DNA from: Pseudocalidococcus azoricus BACA0444
GTDB taxonomy: Bacteria > Cyanobacteriota > Cyanobacteriia > Thermosynechococcales > Thermosynechococcaceae
Assembly: GCF_031729055.1 (NCBI RefSeq)
Contig: NZ_JAVMIP010000002.1
Location: 62,001-126,000 of the forward strand
DNA: 64,000 nt
Direction of reading: 5' to 3'
Part shown: piece after piece, positions 8,871 through 19,333 of the stretch
Position numbering within the stretch: position 1 is the first letter of the stretch
How the letters are laid out: each line of letters opens with the position of its first letter
Notes under the pieces: model-generated
Told to the model about the DNA's origin: nothing
Databases searched by the model: none
The model's input: only the letters and a program-made list of their open reading frames with translations
Translations under genes and position numbers: made by a program

Positions 8871-9183
8871 TTGCGGTATTACGCCTTAATCTGGCAGGCC
8901 GACATTCGGATTGATGAAGACGATAAGGGAGAATTGCAGTTCATTTCAGTTCATTTTAGGCCACGGTTTGCTGAGACCAAGATCCGCGAGAAAAAAAGCC
9001 AGTGGGAAATCAGAATTTAACTTTATATGGAAAGGAAATGACGAATGTGAGGCTGCGTCTGGACAGGGAACGTTAACCTTAGTAGATGAAGACACGCTCC
9101 GATGTGCAAGCTCTTTTAATAGAGGGGATGACTATCAGTTCACGGTCAGCAGAGTTAACCCGTGGTTCCTATATCCTGGGTGA
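8871..9183 (+). pseudogene. Frameshifted remnant of a small protein gene
   Basis: Two overlapping frames read like consecutive parts of one protein. The frame at 8871-9020 gives RYYALIWQADIRIDED and ends REKKSQWEIRI-stop. The frame continuing from about 9012 to 9183 gives EFNFIWKGNDECEAASGQG, then TLTLVDEDTLR and a GDDYQFTV motif near the end. A one-base shift near 9012-9018 would join them. The combined C-terminus (W-x-G-x-D-E, then G-D-D-x-x-F) resembles small uncharacterised bacterial proteins. The 5' part is missing or abuts the trpB stop. The frames are seen directly; the shared origin is inference. Confidence 0.5.
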
Positions 9184-10363
9184 GAAAACCAACCAGGCCC
9201 CCGGCTAAAATTAACCAGGCCGAGTTAACTTTCCACTTAAATAAAATTATCCCACTGACAACCGCCACCCCAATCGTGACCGCATCCACCACTGCCGCCT
9301 GAGTTAAAGTCACCATCACCCCAGCCATAAGCCCCAACGCCGCTGCATTCACCCCATCCAAAGCCCCAGCCACCCAGGCCGAGCGTCTTAAGTGATTGAC
9401 CCAGGGATTGATCAGTGCCACCAGCAGAAAGGAAGGTAAGAAAATTCCCACCGTCCCTGCCACCGCCCCCGAATTCCCCGCCAGGAGATAGCCAATAAAT
9501 GTGGCGGTTGTAAATAGTGGCCCCGGAGTCACTTGGCCAATGGCCACTGCGTCCAATAACTGCTGAGAGGTGAGCCAATGGGTTTGCTCGACAAATTCTC
9601 GCTGGACAAATGCCAATAAAACATAGCCGCCGCCGTACAGGACTAGTCCAATTTTCAGAAAAATTAAAAAAACATTGACCCAACCCACGGGCAGTTCTGG
9701 AGTCGCAGTTGTAACTTGGGCCGATACCCCCATGGGCAGCCCCACCAGGCCAGGCGTGATCTGGTTGCCTCCTTGCCAGGCCTTGATCAGCATGACCCCT
9801 AACCCCAACACTGCGAGGGCTAAAACTTCTGACCACCCGAGGAAATAAGCCCCTACCGCCGCCCCCGCCGCCACGAGAGTTACGTTGTCCTTGATCGCTT
9901 TCCGACCCAGTTTCCAAAGGGCCTGGAGGACAATGGCAATGATCACCGGCTTAATGCCATAAAGAAGCCATTCCACTTGAGGCACTTGGGCCGTTTGGAC
10001 ATAGAGTGCTGCCAAGCCCCAGACAATCAGCATCGCTGGCAAAATAAAACAGCATCCGGCCACAATTAGGCCGCGCCAACCGGCCCGTTCTGCCCCGATA
10101 TAAATGGCCAGTTCCGTGGAGTTGGGGCCGGGAATCAGGTTCGTAATCCCGATTAAGTCTAAAAGTTTTTCGCGGGTTAACCACTGCCGCCGCCCGACCA
10201 CCTCCTCATCCATCATCGCCAAGTGCGCTGCCGGTCCCCCAAAGGCAAAGGTGCCCAGTTTTAAAAAGACTAGAGCCAATTCTTGTAGGCGTTGGCGTTG
10301 CTCCGGTGGAGATAGGTCTTGATAGGGGCGGGGTGGGGGCGGAATTTCCTGGGAGGGTGACAT
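9155..10363 (-). CDS. chrA: ChrA-family chromate/anion transporter
   Basis: CHR proteins export chromate, or possibly sulfate-like anions, across the inner membrane. The 402-residue product has the two homologous halves of long-chain ChrA. The first half has TFAFGGPAAH, WLTREKLLDLIGI and GPNSTELAIYIG. The second has GGGYVLLAFVQREFV, HWLTSQQLLDAVAIG and TPGPLFTTATFIGY. About ten to twelve hydrophobic spans are visible, with a proline-rich cytoplasmic N-terminus (QEIPPPPRPYQD). The gene's 3' end overlaps the degenerate frame behind trpB by 29 bases. No regulator is adjacent. The actual substrate in this organism is inference from the family. Confidence 0.9.
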   Translation of the reverse strand: MSPSQEIPPPPRPYQDLSPPEQRQRLQELALVFLKLGTFAFGGPAAHLAMMDEEVVGRRQWLTREKLLDLIGITNLIPGPNSTELAIYIGAERAGWRGLIVAGCCFILPAMLIVWGLAALYVQTAQVPQVEWLLYGIKPVIIAIVLQALWKLGRKAIKDNVTLVAAGAAVGAYFLGWSEVLALAVLGLGVMLIKAWQGGNQITPGLVGLPMGVSAQVTTATPELPVGWVNVFLIFLKIGLVLYGGGYVLLAFVQREFVEQTHWLTSQQLLDAVAIGQVTPGPLFTTATFIGYLLAGNSGAVAGTVGIFLPSFLLVALINPWVNHLRRSAWVAGALDGVNAAALGLMAGVMVTLTQAAVVDAVTIGVAVVSGIILFKWKVNSAWLILAGGLVGFLTQDIGTTG

Positions 10364-10458
10364 AGCAAACCACTAATCTGGCACAAACTACAAGATTCTC
10401 AGGTACTAGTAACGATAGTCATTGCTGCCAAAACTGAGATATTCAAAACAATCACTCA

Positions 10459-12183
10459 TTATGGTTTTTCTCCAGGTGATGGGGAGCTTGGACTAGGACT
10501 TATAGGCTCTGGGGGTGAGAGTTCGCCAAAGCGGCCAATGGTCAAGGGAGTTTGGGGAAAGTCTGATTGGGTGAGGTTGCGGATCAATTTGACTGTGGCA
10601 AAATTATTATCCAATTGCGGAATGCCACTGTCATCAAGTTTGACCGGAATCACCTTGCCGCCGACAAACTGGCCTGTGGCATCCAACTCTGCCTCTAAAA
10701 TCAAAGACTTACCCAGGTTGCCCACGGTCGAAAAGGATTTATACCCTAAGAAATTTCCCAGAGAATAGGCAATCAAACGCCCATTGTAGAGTTCCAAGGC
10801 CCGCGGGACGTGGGGCCCATGGCCGAGAATTAAATCCGCTCCAGCATCCACCATCGCGCGGGAAAACTGGACAATATTGCCACGATCTTCCCCATAAAAA
10901 TATTCCACCTTGTTACGTGTACGGACAGCATCGGCTCCTTCTGCCCCGGCATGGAAGGAAATCACCACCACATCGGCATTTTGATTCGCTTTTTTAACCA
11001 GGGCCTGGCCCGCCTTGATATCCTGCACCCTATTTTGTCCGTGATAGGTCGCAAACCCAATCCAGGCCGTGGTGATGCCATTGGCGGTGATATAGACAAT
11101 TTGATCCTTATCCCCAACCGCCTTCATCCCGGCCTGTTCAATGCTACGCATCGTGTCCCGGAAGCCCTTTTCATTAAAGTCATAGCTGTGGTTGTTGGCA
11201 ATATTGAGAACGTTAAAGCCTACGGCCTGGAAAATTTTGGCATACTCGGGTGGGGAACGAAAGGCAAAAACCATCCCCTTACTGGTGTTTTTGAAGGGAT
11301 AGGGGTGATTCGTTAGCGTACTTTCATAGTTACCAAAGAGAATATCGGCCCCCTGTAAATAGGGCTTAATTTTGGCTAAGAGACTGTTTGGGTCTTGGGG
11401 TTTGCGGCGGACTGGATAACTTGTCCCCGGAACCATATCCCCAACGGCTTTGAGCCGGATTGTTTGCCGTTCTGGGACTGTCACAGGGGCCGGAGTTGAG
11501 CTGTCTGGGGTGGCGGTTGGTGCAGCTTCGGGGGCTGGACTGGGGGTATTACTACTGGGATTGCTCGCAAAACTGGCCCAATTGGGTAAATCACTCAGGC
11601 CCTCCGGTAAGACATTTTGGACATACCAAACCCAGGCCAAAATGAGGGAAGTCCCCAGGCCCAGCAATAGTAATCCGGGGTGGGTGCGCTTCAGGACAGG
11701 GGTAGCTGGCTCCGGCACGATGGGTAAGGCGGTTGCAGGTAATTGAATTGCTGGAGATGTACCAATCATTGCAGGAGTGACTGTTTTCTCAATGCCGTTA
11801 GCCACAATCGCCGCATCGACAGGAATTTTTAAAACCGGAGTCGCTGTTGACTGAACAGCAGGGGGGGCTGAGCTGGGTAAGGTGGTTTTGAGTTCTAGAG
11901 TTTCAGTCCATTCTGGCCATTCATCCCCCAAGAGGCGGCCATGCAAGCGAACATTGAGAATCCCATCGGGGTCAAGTTTTCGTAAGCCTTTGAGAATATA
12001 TTGTAAGCAACGGTCTGGGGGCAATGATTTGGTGGCCTCTAGCATAATTTGCAGACAACTCCCTTGGCGACGGGCGAGGACATGAATTCCCTTGGGATGC
12101 AAGCTGCGGTTAATTAAGGTGGCAATGGCGGTGGGTTCTCCTTGACGGGCAGCGTGCCAAATTTGCTCAAGGGTTGCCTGCAT
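10459..12183 (-). CDS. CapA-family (PGA_cap) metallophosphatase-like protein, membrane-anchored
   Basis: 574 residues. Residues 1-100 form a cyanobacterial N-terminal domain of unknown role (LEQIWHAARQGEPTAIATLI). One transmembrane helix lies near residues 170-190 (GLLLLGLGTSLILAWVWYV), then a Pro/Thr/Ser linker. Residues 240-540 are the CapA domain: AVGDMVPG, GNYESTLTN, NIANNHSYDF, SFHAGAEG and GHGPHVPRALELY carry the conserved D, E, N, H metal ligands. Relatives act in poly-gamma-glutamate or polysaccharide export; no capBC partners are near, so that role is not established here. It is transcribed divergently from ppc. Confidence 0.85.
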   Translation of the reverse strand: MQATLEQIWHAARQGEPTAIATLINRSLHPKGIHVLARRQGSCLQIMLEATKSLPPDRCLQYILKGLRKLDPDGILNVRLHGRLLGDEWPEWTETLELKTTLPSSAPPAVQSTATPVLKIPVDAAIVANGIEKTVTPAMIGTSPAIQLPATALPIVPEPATPVLKRTHPGLLLLGLGTSLILAWVWYVQNVLPEGLSDLPNWASFASNPSSNTPSPAPEAAPTATPDSSTPAPVTVPERQTIRLKAVGDMVPGTSYPVRRKPQDPNSLLAKIKPYLQGADILFGNYESTLTNHPYPFKNTSKGMVFAFRSPPEYAKIFQAVGFNVLNIANNHSYDFNEKGFRDTMRSIEQAGMKAVGDKDQIVYITANGITTAWIGFATYHGQNRVQDIKAGQALVKKANQNADVVVISFHAGAEGADAVRTRNKVEYFYGEDRGNIVQFSRAMVDAGADLILGHGPHVPRALELYNGRLIAYSLGNFLGYKSFSTVGNLGKSLILEAELDATGQFVGGKVIPVKLDDSGIPQLDNNFATVKLIRNLTQSDFPQTPLTIGRFGELSPPEPISPSPSSPSPGEKP

Positions 12184-12354
12184 AAATTGAATCCTTGCGG
12201 GGCCTGGGACGCTTCAACGGTTTCTCAATCTCTCAAAGATATGTTAACGAGATCAAATTTTCTTATCGCGCTAGAAGTGGACAGTGCTTAAATTGGAGCA
12301 AATCGGGCTGAAGACTCTAGAATTATCAAAGACGTTTGCCGTTCGGGGTAAATT

Positions 12355-15300
12355 ATGACATCGCTATTGAACGTTCCCAATCAAGAGCGGATCGAGGAGA
12401 CAAGCACAGATCAAGCTCTACACAAGCGTCTGCAATTGGTCGAGGATGTTCTCGCGGTGGTCTTGGCGGCAGAATCTGGGCAAGAACTGGTCGAACTATT
12501 GCGACAGTTAGGGGCGTTATCCTCCTCGGAGGGGCAAGTCATTCCGGGAGTCCAGACCGAATGTTTACAGGTGATTGAATCTTTAGAACTGAACCAGGCC
12601 ATCCGCGCAGCGCGGGCCTTCAACATCTATTTCCAGTTAATTAATATTGTTGAGCAGCACTATGAGCAAGAGCAAAATCGCCAGCGCACCGTCATTGAAA
12701 CCTCGCCGATGCGGGCCTTAACTGCGGATCACTTGTCGGGGGTGAGTGGGGAGTCTTTTCCGGTGCAAAGTGGTTCTGCGGATGTGCGGAGTGGCCCCAG
12801 TGAGCGATTAGAGCATAGTCTTTATGAAATTGCGCCCCAAACCCAGCCCCAAGGGAAGCTCTCTTGGTTATTTCCTCGCCTAAAAGCGCTCAATGTCCCG
12901 CCCCAACATATTCAACGGCTGATTGATCAACTGGATATTAAGCTGGTTTTCACCGCCCACCCCACCGAAATTGTCCGGCAAACCATTCGGGATAAACAAC
13001 GGCGGGTGGCCCATATCCTCGAACAACTGGATCAACTGGATATGGTTGGGCAAATTGTCACCACCGATGCTGAAGAACTCACGGCCCAACTCACAGAAGA
13101 AATTCGGCTTTGGTGGCGCACCGATGAACTCCATCAATTCAAGCCGGAAGTCTTAGATGAGGTGGAATATAGCCTCCACTATTTCAAAGAGGTCTTGTTT
13201 GATGCGATTCCACAACTCTATCGCCGCTTCCAAAAAACCTTGCACCAGAGTTTCCCGCAACTGAAGCCCCCCCGCTATAACTTCTGTAAATTTGGCTCTT
13301 GGGTCGGCTCCGATCGAGATGGCAATCCCTCCGTTGTGCCCGAAGTGACCTGGCAAACTGCTTGTTATCAGCGTAACTTGGTTTTAGAGAAGTATGTTTC
13401 CTCGGTAGAACGCCTGATTACCCTGTTGAGTTTGTCTTTACATTGGTGTGATGTTTTACCGGAACTGTTGGAATCTCTGGAGCAAGACCAACAACAACTC
13501 CCCGATATTTACCAACAACATTCGGTCCGGTTTCGCCAAGAACCCTATCGCCTGAAATTAGCCTACGTCCTGAAACGGCTGCAAAATACCCGCCAACGCA
13601 ACCAACAGATCCAGGCCAACTGTGCCCCCTCCGCCGCGGCTGATGCTCTGAACAACGGCCAATTTTATGGGACTGGGGCTGATTTTTTAGCCGAGTTAAA
13701 CCTAATTCAACGGAATTTAGCCGCCACCGGCCTGGCCTGTCGAGAATTGGATGATCTGATCTGCCAAGTGGAAATCTTTGGGTTTAACTTAGCCATTCTG
13801 GATATTCGTCAGGAAAGTACAAGTCACGCCGATACCATTGCCGAAATTACCGAATATCTCCAGATTCTCCCCTGTCCCTACAGTGAGTTATCAGAAAGTG
13901 AGCGGACGCGTTGGTTAGCTGCCGAATTGGCCACCCGCCGCCCCTTAATTCCCTCCGAGTTACCCTTTTCCGAGCGGACTAAGGAAATTATTGAAACCTT
14001 GCGGATGGTGAAACGGCTCCAAGGGGAATTTGGCCCGGAAATCTGCACTACCTATATTATTTCTATGAGCCACGAGGCCAGTGATTTGTTGGAAGTGCTG
14101 CTGTTGGCTAAAGAGGCGGGCCTCTACGATCCGGCTACAGGCAAAAGTACGCTCCACGTTGTCCCCCTCTTTGAAACTGTCGAAGACCTAAAGCAGGCTC
14201 CCCATGTCCTGACCCAACTGTTTGAACTGCCCTTTTACAAGCCCTACCTGAACAGTAACGATTGCCCAGGCCTGCAGGAGGTGATGCTCGGTTACTCGGA
14301 CAGCAATAAGGATTCGGGCTTTTTAAGTAGCAACTGGGAAATCTATAAAGCCCAACAATCCCTCCAAAAAACGGCCGAAAAATATGGCTTCCAACTGCGG
14401 ATTTTCCACGGGCGGGGGGGATCAGTCGGTCGCGGGGGTGGGCCGGCCTATGCGGCAATTTTGGCTCAACCCGGTCAAACCATCAACGGACGGATCAAGA
14501 TTACGGAACAGGGGGAAGTCCTGGCCTCGAAATATTCCCTCCCCGATCTCGCCCTCTATAATTTGGAAACCATTACCACGGCGGTGATCCAGGCCAGCCT
14601 CTTGCGCACCAGCATTGATGAGATTGAGCCTTGGCATGAAATTATGGAGGAGTTGGCCACCCGTTCCCGACAATGCTATCGGAATTTAATCTACGAACGA
14701 CCAGAATTTATTGACTTCTTCCATCAAGTAACCCCAATTGAAGAAATTAGTCAACTACAAATTAGTTCTCGGCCCACCCGCCGCGGCGGTAAGAAAAATC
14801 TGGCCAGTTTGCGGGCGATTCCCTGGGTCTTTAGCTGGACACAATCTCGATTCTTGCTCCCGGCCTGGTATGGAGTCGGCACAGCCATTAAAGAGTTTAT
14901 TGATGAAAAGCCCGCCGAACATTTATCCCTCCTGCGCTATTTCTATTACAAATGGCCCTTTTTTCGGATGGTGATCTCTAAAGCCGAAATGACCCTCGCC
15001 AAAGTGGATTTGGAAATTGCCCACCATTACGTTCAAGAATTGAGTCATGAGCAAGACCGGGAAAGCTTTGAAACCCTCTTTGCTCAAATTGCTGAGGAAT
15101 ATCGCCGCACCTCTGAGCTAATTTTGACCATTACGGGCCATCAACGGCTTTTAGATGGAGATTTACCCCTGCAACGGTCTGTCCATTTACGCAACAGTAC
15201 GATTGTGCCCCTGGGGGTTTTACAGGTCTCCCTCCTGAAGCGATTGCGCCAACACAACAGTACCGGCACCTCTGGAGCCATTCTTCGGTCTCGCTATAGC

Positions 15301-15372
15301 CGGAGTGAGTTGTTACGGGGAGCCTTGCTAACGATTAACGGCATTGCCGCCGGGATGCGTAATACGGGCTGA
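12355..15372 (+). CDS. ppc: Phosphoenolpyruvate carboxylase
   Basis: PEPC fixes bicarbonate onto phosphoenolpyruvate to make oxaloacetate, feeding the TCA branch and amino-acid synthesis. The 1005-residue product carries the catalytic histidine block [14 protein letters not shown] near residue 200, the substrate-binding [16 protein letters not shown] and the mobile loop [14 protein letters not shown]. The C-terminus ends [10 protein letters not shown], the usual NTG terminus at the allosteric site. An acidic, variable N-terminal stretch around residues 95-165 is typical of cyanobacterial enzymes. The ATG at 12355 is supported by position. A small gene converges 21 bases after the stop. Confidence 0.98.
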   Translation: MTSLLNVPNQERIEETSTDQALHKRLQLVEDVLAVVLAAESGQELVELLRQLGALSSSEGQVIPGVQTECLQVIESLELNQAIRAARAFNIYFQLINIVEQHYEQEQNRQRTVIETSPMRALTADHLSGVSGESFPVQSGSADVRSGPSERLEHSLYEIAPQTQPQGKLSWLFPRLKALNVPPQHIQRLIDQLDIKLVFTAHPTEIVRQTIRDKQRRVAHILEQLDQLDMVGQIVTTDAEELTAQLTEEIRLWWRTDELHQFKPEVLDEVEYSLHYFKEVLFDAIPQLYRRFQKTLHQSFPQLKPPRYNFCKFGSWVGSDRDGNPSVVPEVTWQTACYQRNLVLEKYVSSVERLITLLSLSLHWCDVLPELLESLEQDQQQLPDIYQQHSVRFRQEPYRLKLAYVLKRLQNTRQRNQQIQANCAPSAAADALNNGQFYGTGADFLAELNLIQRNLAATGLACRELDDLICQVEIFGFNLAILDIRQESTSHADTIAEITEYLQILPCPYSELSESERTRWLAAELATRRPLIPSELPFSERTKEIIETLRMVKRLQGEFGPEICTTYIISMSHEASDLLEVLLLAKEAGLYDPATGKSTLHVVPLFETVEDLKQAPHVLTQLFELPFYKPYLNSNDCPGLQEVMLGYSDSNKDSGFLSSNWEIYKAQQSLQKTAEKYGFQLRIFHGRGGSVGRGGGPAYAAILAQPGQTINGRIKITEQGEVLASKYSLPDLALYNLETITTAVIQASLLRTSIDEIEPWHEIMEELATRSRQCYRNLIYERPEFIDFFHQVTPIEEISQLQISSRPTRRGGKKNLASLRAIPWVFSWTQSRFLLPAWYGVGTAIKEFIDEKPAEHLSLLRYFYYKWPFFRMVISKAEMTLAKVDLEIAHHYVQELSHEQDRESFETLFAQIAEEYRRTSELILTITGHQRLLDGDLPLQRSVHLRNSTIVPLGVLQVSLLKRLRQHNSTGTSGAILRSRYSRSELLRGALLTINGIAAGMRNTG

Positions 15373-15393
15373 TTTTCAGGCCAGGTGGTGTTT

Positions 15394-15768
15394 TTAGGTT
15401 AAAATCCCATGCCACCAATGACTGACAAAATCCTGACAGCGTTCTGACCATGAGGGTGGGGTCTGCCTAAGAACTTGTCCAGATTCCGTCAGTCGGCGGC
15501 CTAAGGGCGTGAGTCGAAAACTATCAGTTAAGCCCTGGCCATCCACTTCCCGCCGCAATAGGCCCACCTGGGTCAACCACATTAAGGAGTTTTCCACCAC
15601 TAATTCCGGCAAGGCCTGTTTGGTATAGCCCTTCGTGACCCCCAAGGAACCGCTAATTTCCCCCAACGCCACCCGCTGCTGTTGTAAATCGAGAAATAAT
15701 TGGGGTAAAAATGGGCTACAGCGGACGGCGCGCAAGGCTCTGGCAAGGGTTTCAGGAGAGTAGTTCAT
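15394..15768 (-). CDS. Npun_F0494-type conserved cyanobacterial protein
   Basis: A 124-residue protein with the look of a winged-helix domain: ALRAVRCSPFLPQLFLDL, then a GVTKGYTKQALPELVVEN turn-helix region, and WLTQVGLLRREVDGQG with SFRLTPLGRRL near the end. This pattern matches what I recall of the cyanobacterial Npun_F0494 family, whose function is unknown. The frame stays open to a TTG at 15873, but the added residues are not family-like, so the ATG at 15768 (MNYSPETLARAL) was chosen. It may bind nucleic acid, but that is inference from the fold impression. Confidence 0.65.
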   Translation of the reverse strand: MNYSPETLARALRAVRCSPFLPQLFLDLQQQRVALGEISGSLGVTKGYTKQALPELVVENSLMWLTQVGLLRREVDGQGLTDSFRLTPLGRRLTESGQVLRQTPPSWSERCQDFVSHWWHGILT

Positions 15769-16117
15769 AGGGAGTTGATGTGCTGAATAGAAGCCCCGAA
15801 CTTGACTGGGTTTATTTTTATTCATAGCACCAGAGAGCCATATCCATATCAAACCGAGCAAAAACAGATCCAAGGTCGCTTAACAGTCGTTGTGGCCAGA
15901 TTTTCGGGCTAAATGACCAAGAATCCGGCCGTTTCTCTCAAGGCATCCCATCGTTAAGCCGGGAAGATGCTCCCGATCGAGTTTATTTCGGACAGGCCAT
16001 AGAAAACTTTATCGGTGTAAGGTGTCAAGTTAGTTCCATAAATTGTTAACTTTTTTATATCTTGCCCATCTGGTTAGCCCAACTTTAATTTTATAAACCC
16101 TGAGATAGTTAATCCCT
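15769..16117. other. 349-nt intergenic region upstream of glgB
   Basis: No gene seen. The region separates the diverging Npun_F0494-type gene and glgB. The last 100 bases before glgB are AT-rich, with GTTAACTTTTTTATATCTTG around 16044-16063 as the best-looking promoter-like stretch. No riboswitch or hairpin was recognised. Confidence 0.35.
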
Positions 16118-18385
16118 ATGACGATTTCCGCCGATCAAGTTGCTCGTATTGTTTCCAATCACCATGATGATCCGTTCCAAGTTTTAGGCTGTCATCGTTA
16201 TGAAGAAAATGGGCGGCAGGCCTGGGTTGTCCGGGCTTATTTACCCAATGCTGAGCAAGTCACGGTGTTGTGTCCAGAAGAACGAAAAGAATATCCGATG
16301 CAGCCTCAGCACCATCCCAACTTTTTTGAATGTGTGATTGAGACCCCAGAACTCGCCAACTACCAACTCAAGGTTAAAGAAAACGGCCATGAGCGGGTCA
16401 TTTACGATCCCTATGCCTTTCATTCCTCGTTGTTGACAGACTTTGACATTCACCTGTTTTGCGAGGGCAATCACCACCGCATTTATGAAAAACTTGGCGC
16501 ACATCTGTTAACAGTAGATGGTGTGGCCGGAGTTTATTTTGCCGTGTGGGCCCCCAATGCTCGCAATGTTTCAATCTTGGGGGAATTCAACTCCTGGGAT
16601 GGGCGGCAACATCAGATGGCCCGGCGCGATGGTGGCATTTGGGAGTTATTTATCCCAGGCCTACAGGACGGTGAGCATTACAAGTATGAAATTAAAAACC
16701 AAGCCGGGCATATCTACGAAAAATCCGATCCCTATGGCTTTCAACAGGAACCCCGCCCCAAAACCGCCTCGATTGTCACCAACTTAAATACCTATCCGTG
16801 GTCAGACCAGGCCTGGTTGGAACAACGGCGAAATAGTGAACCTTTAACTCAACCCGTTTCGATCTATGAAGTCCACTTAGGCTCTTGGCTTCATGGCTCA
16901 ATGGACACCCCAGCCCTACTCCCCAATGGCGAACCTGAGCTGGCAATTCCTGTCGCCGACCTCAAACCCTGGGCCCGCTTTTTAACCTACCGAGAACTAG
17001 CCGCTAAACTCATTCCCTACGTTAAAGACCTCGGCTATACCCATATTGAACTTTTGCCAATTGCCGAACATCCCTTTGATGGCTCTTGGGGCTATCAAGT
17101 CACGGGTTACTTTGCACCCACCTCCCGCTATGGCACGCCAGAAGACTTCATGTATTTTGTTGACCAATGTCACCAGGCCGGGATTGGCGTAATTGTGGAT
17201 TGGGTCCCAGGACATTTTCCTAAAGATGGCCATGGCCTGGCCTTTTTCGATGGGACGCACCTCTACGAACATGAAGATCCCCGCAAAGGCGAACACAAGG
17301 AATGGGGAACCCTGGTCTTTAACTACGGCCGCCATGAAGTCCGCAATTTCCTCGTCGCTAATGCCCTGTTTTGGTTTGACAAATACCACATTGACGGGAT
17401 TCGGGTGGATGCGGTGGCCTCGATGCTCTACCTGGACTATCAACGGGAACATGGCGAATGGGTAGCAAATGAGTACGGTGGTCGGGAAAACTTAGAAGCA
17501 GCAAATTTCCTCCGGCAAGTCAATCATGTTTTGTTTAGCTATTTTCCGGGAGTCCTCTCGATTGCGGAAGAATCTACCTCTTGGCCGATGGTGTCTTGGC
17601 CGACCTACGCGGGGGGATTGGGCTTTAACCTGAAATGGAATATGGGTTGGATGCACGACACCTTGGATTACTTCAGCATGGATCCCTGGTTCCGCCAATT
17701 CCATCAAAACAATCTGACCTTTAGTATTTGGTATCACCACAGCGAAAATTTTATGCTCGCGCTTTCTCACGATGAGGTGGTACATGGCAAGAGCAATATT
17801 ATTGGCAAAATTCCGGGAGATCGCTGGCAGAAATTCGCCAATGTCCGGGCATTGTTTAGCTATATGTTTACCCACCCCGGCAAGAAAACCATGTTTATGG
17901 GGATGGAGTTTGGACAATGGAATGAGTGGAATGTGTGGGGTGATTTAGAGTGGCACTTACTCCAATATGAATCCCATCAACAGTTGAAGCAATGTATCAC
18001 TGACCTAAACCGCCTCTATCGCCAAGAACCAGCCCTTTACAGCCAAGACTTTGGGGAAGCCGGGTTTGAATGGATTGACTGTAACGATAATCGCCATAGT
18101 GTGGTGGCATTTGTGCGCTGGGCTAAGGATTACGCCGATTTTGCCGTTGTGGTCTGCAACTTCACCCCCCAACCCCACAGCCATTACCGGATTGGTGTGC
18201 CAGAGCATGGGTTTTACACGGAAATCTTTAACAGCGACGCGCGGGAATATGGGGGAAGTAATATGGGTAATTTAGGAGGCAAATGGGCCGATGAATGGGC
18301 GTTCCACAATCGCCGTTATTCCCTCGATATTTGCTTACCCCCCTTGGCGGTTCTAGTGTTCAAGATTGATCGCGCTCATGAGTAA
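16118..18385 (+). CDS. glgB: 1,4-alpha-glucan branching enzyme
   Basis: GlgB makes the alpha-1,6 branches of glycogen, the main carbon store of cyanobacteria. The 755-residue product has an N-terminal region (1-110), a CBM48 carbohydrate-binding domain (about 120-220, [20 protein letters not shown]), the GH13 barrel and a C-terminal beta domain. Catalytic motifs are [16 protein letters not shown] (nucleophile Asp), a Glu in [11 protein letters not shown], and [12 protein letters not shown] (transition-state Asp). Length matches the two-N-domain GlgB class. The stop codon is followed directly by the stop codon of the opposite-strand hydrolase gene, with no intergenic base. Confidence 0.98.
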   Translation: MTISADQVARIVSNHHDDPFQVLGCHRYEENGRQAWVVRAYLPNAEQVTVLCPEERKEYPMQPQHHPNFFECVIETPELANYQLKVKENGHERVIYDPYAFHSSLLTDFDIHLFCEGNHHRIYEKLGAHLLTVDGVAGVYFAVWAPNARNVSILGEFNSWDGRQHQMARRDGGIWELFIPGLQDGEHYKYEIKNQAGHIYEKSDPYGFQQEPRPKTASIVTNLNTYPWSDQAWLEQRRNSEPLTQPVSIYEVHLGSWLHGSMDTPALLPNGEPELAIPVADLKPWARFLTYRELAAKLIPYVKDLGYTHIELLPIAEHPFDGSWGYQVTGYFAPTSRYGTPEDFMYFVDQCHQAGIGVIVDWVPGHFPKDGHGLAFFDGTHLYEHEDPRKGEHKEWGTLVFNYGRHEVRNFLVANALFWFDKYHIDGIRVDAVASMLYLDYQREHGEWVANEYGGRENLEAANFLRQVNHVLFSYFPGVLSIAEESTSWPMVSWPTYAGGLGFNLKWNMGWMHDTLDYFSMDPWFRQFHQNNLTFSIWYHHSENFMLALSHDEVVHGKSNIIGKIPGDRWQKFANVRALFSYMFTHPGKKTMFMGMEFGQWNEWNVWGDLEWHLLQYESHQQLKQCITDLNRLYRQEPALYSQDFGEAGFEWIDCNDNRHSVVAFVRWAKDYADFAVVVCNFTPQPHSHYRIGVPEHGFYTEIFNSDAREYGGSNMGNLGGKWADEWAFHNRRYSLDICLPPLAVLVFKIDRAHE

Positions 18386-19333
18386 TTAACGTTTTACTTC
18401 AGTGTGTTTTTTCCTAAGGTTGCTCTCTATCCAGGCCAAGATCAACTCATTCACTAATTCTGGCTGTTCATCTTGGGGGCAGTGGCCGGCCTGGGGGAGC
18501 ATTTTAAGGCTAATTCGGGGGTTACAGGCAGCAAATTGACTCGCAAATTGGGGTGGGATCATCCGGTCTTGTTCTCCCCAGAGGATCAGGGTTGGAATCT
18601 CCAGTTGGGCGAGGCTAGGTTTAACCTTGGGGCCAAAGTTGAGGCTGGTCATGGACTTAATAATCTGGACAAAGGCATTGGCGGCCCCGCGATCAAAGGC
18701 TGGAGTTAAGAGGATTTCGACTAATTCTTGATCCACCGCTGATTTGTCTCCATAGGCAATTCCGGCCCAAGGTTGGACAATTCCCGGCCGCCGCACCCCA
18801 TAAAAAATTGCTTTCAATAACCAGGGAGCCGCCACCATTCCCTCGACCCAATTCACCACAGGCCCACACCAGGCCGGGATCATCTCTTGACGCACAGCGG
18901 GATCGGGAACACTAATCAGCACCAGGCCAGCCACCATTTGGGAATACTCAACAGCAGTGGTTAAGGCAATCAGAGAACCAATGGAATTTCCCACAATAAT
19001 TGCAGGTTGACGGATAAACGTTTGCCAGAAATCATGGACTTGCCGGGCCCAAAAATAGGCATCATAGGGGGCCTGGGGTTTCTCAGTCGCGCCAAAACCA
19101 ACTAAATCCAAGGCAAAGACCGGGTGAGATTGCCCTAAAACAAACACGTTATGTCGCCAATGCCCGAGAGATGCCCCAAAACCATGCAGCAAAATTATTG
19201 GGATCGCGCTCGGGTCAGGATTTTCTGGCTGGACATAGGTATAGCGAATCTGCCAACCGCGCCAGGCCCAGTCCCGTTGTTCACCATATTGGCCGGGAAA
19301 TTTGGGGGTTAGGGAAACCGGAGCAGTTGCCAT
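18386..19333 (-). CDS. Alpha/beta-fold hydrolase
   Basis: 315 residues with a classical alpha/beta hydrolase core: oxyanion motif ILLHGFGASLGHW, nucleophile elbow VGNSIGS, acid loop ILWGEQDRMIPP and catalytic His in AGHCPQDEQPE. Such cyanobacterial hydrolases are related to esterases and to chlorophyll dephytylase-like proteins, but the substrate cannot be told from sequence. The N-terminus overlaps the 3' end of the upstream glycosyltransferase gene by 25 bases, so the two are probably cotranscribed and translationally coupled. Confidence 0.85.
   Translation of the reverse strand: MATAPVSLTPKFPGQYGEQRDWAWRGWQIRYTYVQPENPDPSAIPIILLHGFGASLGHWRHNVFVLGQSHPVFALDLVGFGATEKPQAPYDAYFWARQVHDFWQTFIRQPAIIVGNSIGSLIALTTAVEYSQMVAGLVLISVPDPAVRQEMIPAWCGPVVNWVEGMVAAPWLLKAIFYGVRRPGIVQPWAGIAYGDKSAVDQELVEILLTPAFDRGAANAFVQIIKSMTSLNFGPKVKPSLAQLEIPTLILWGEQDRMIPPQFASQFAACNPRISLKMLPQAGHCPQDEQPELVNELILAWIESNLRKKHTEVKR

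Noticed and set aside
9237..9917. 226-codon frame inside chrA on the same strand
   Set aside because: Gly/Arg/Ser-rich shadow of the real ChrA frame.
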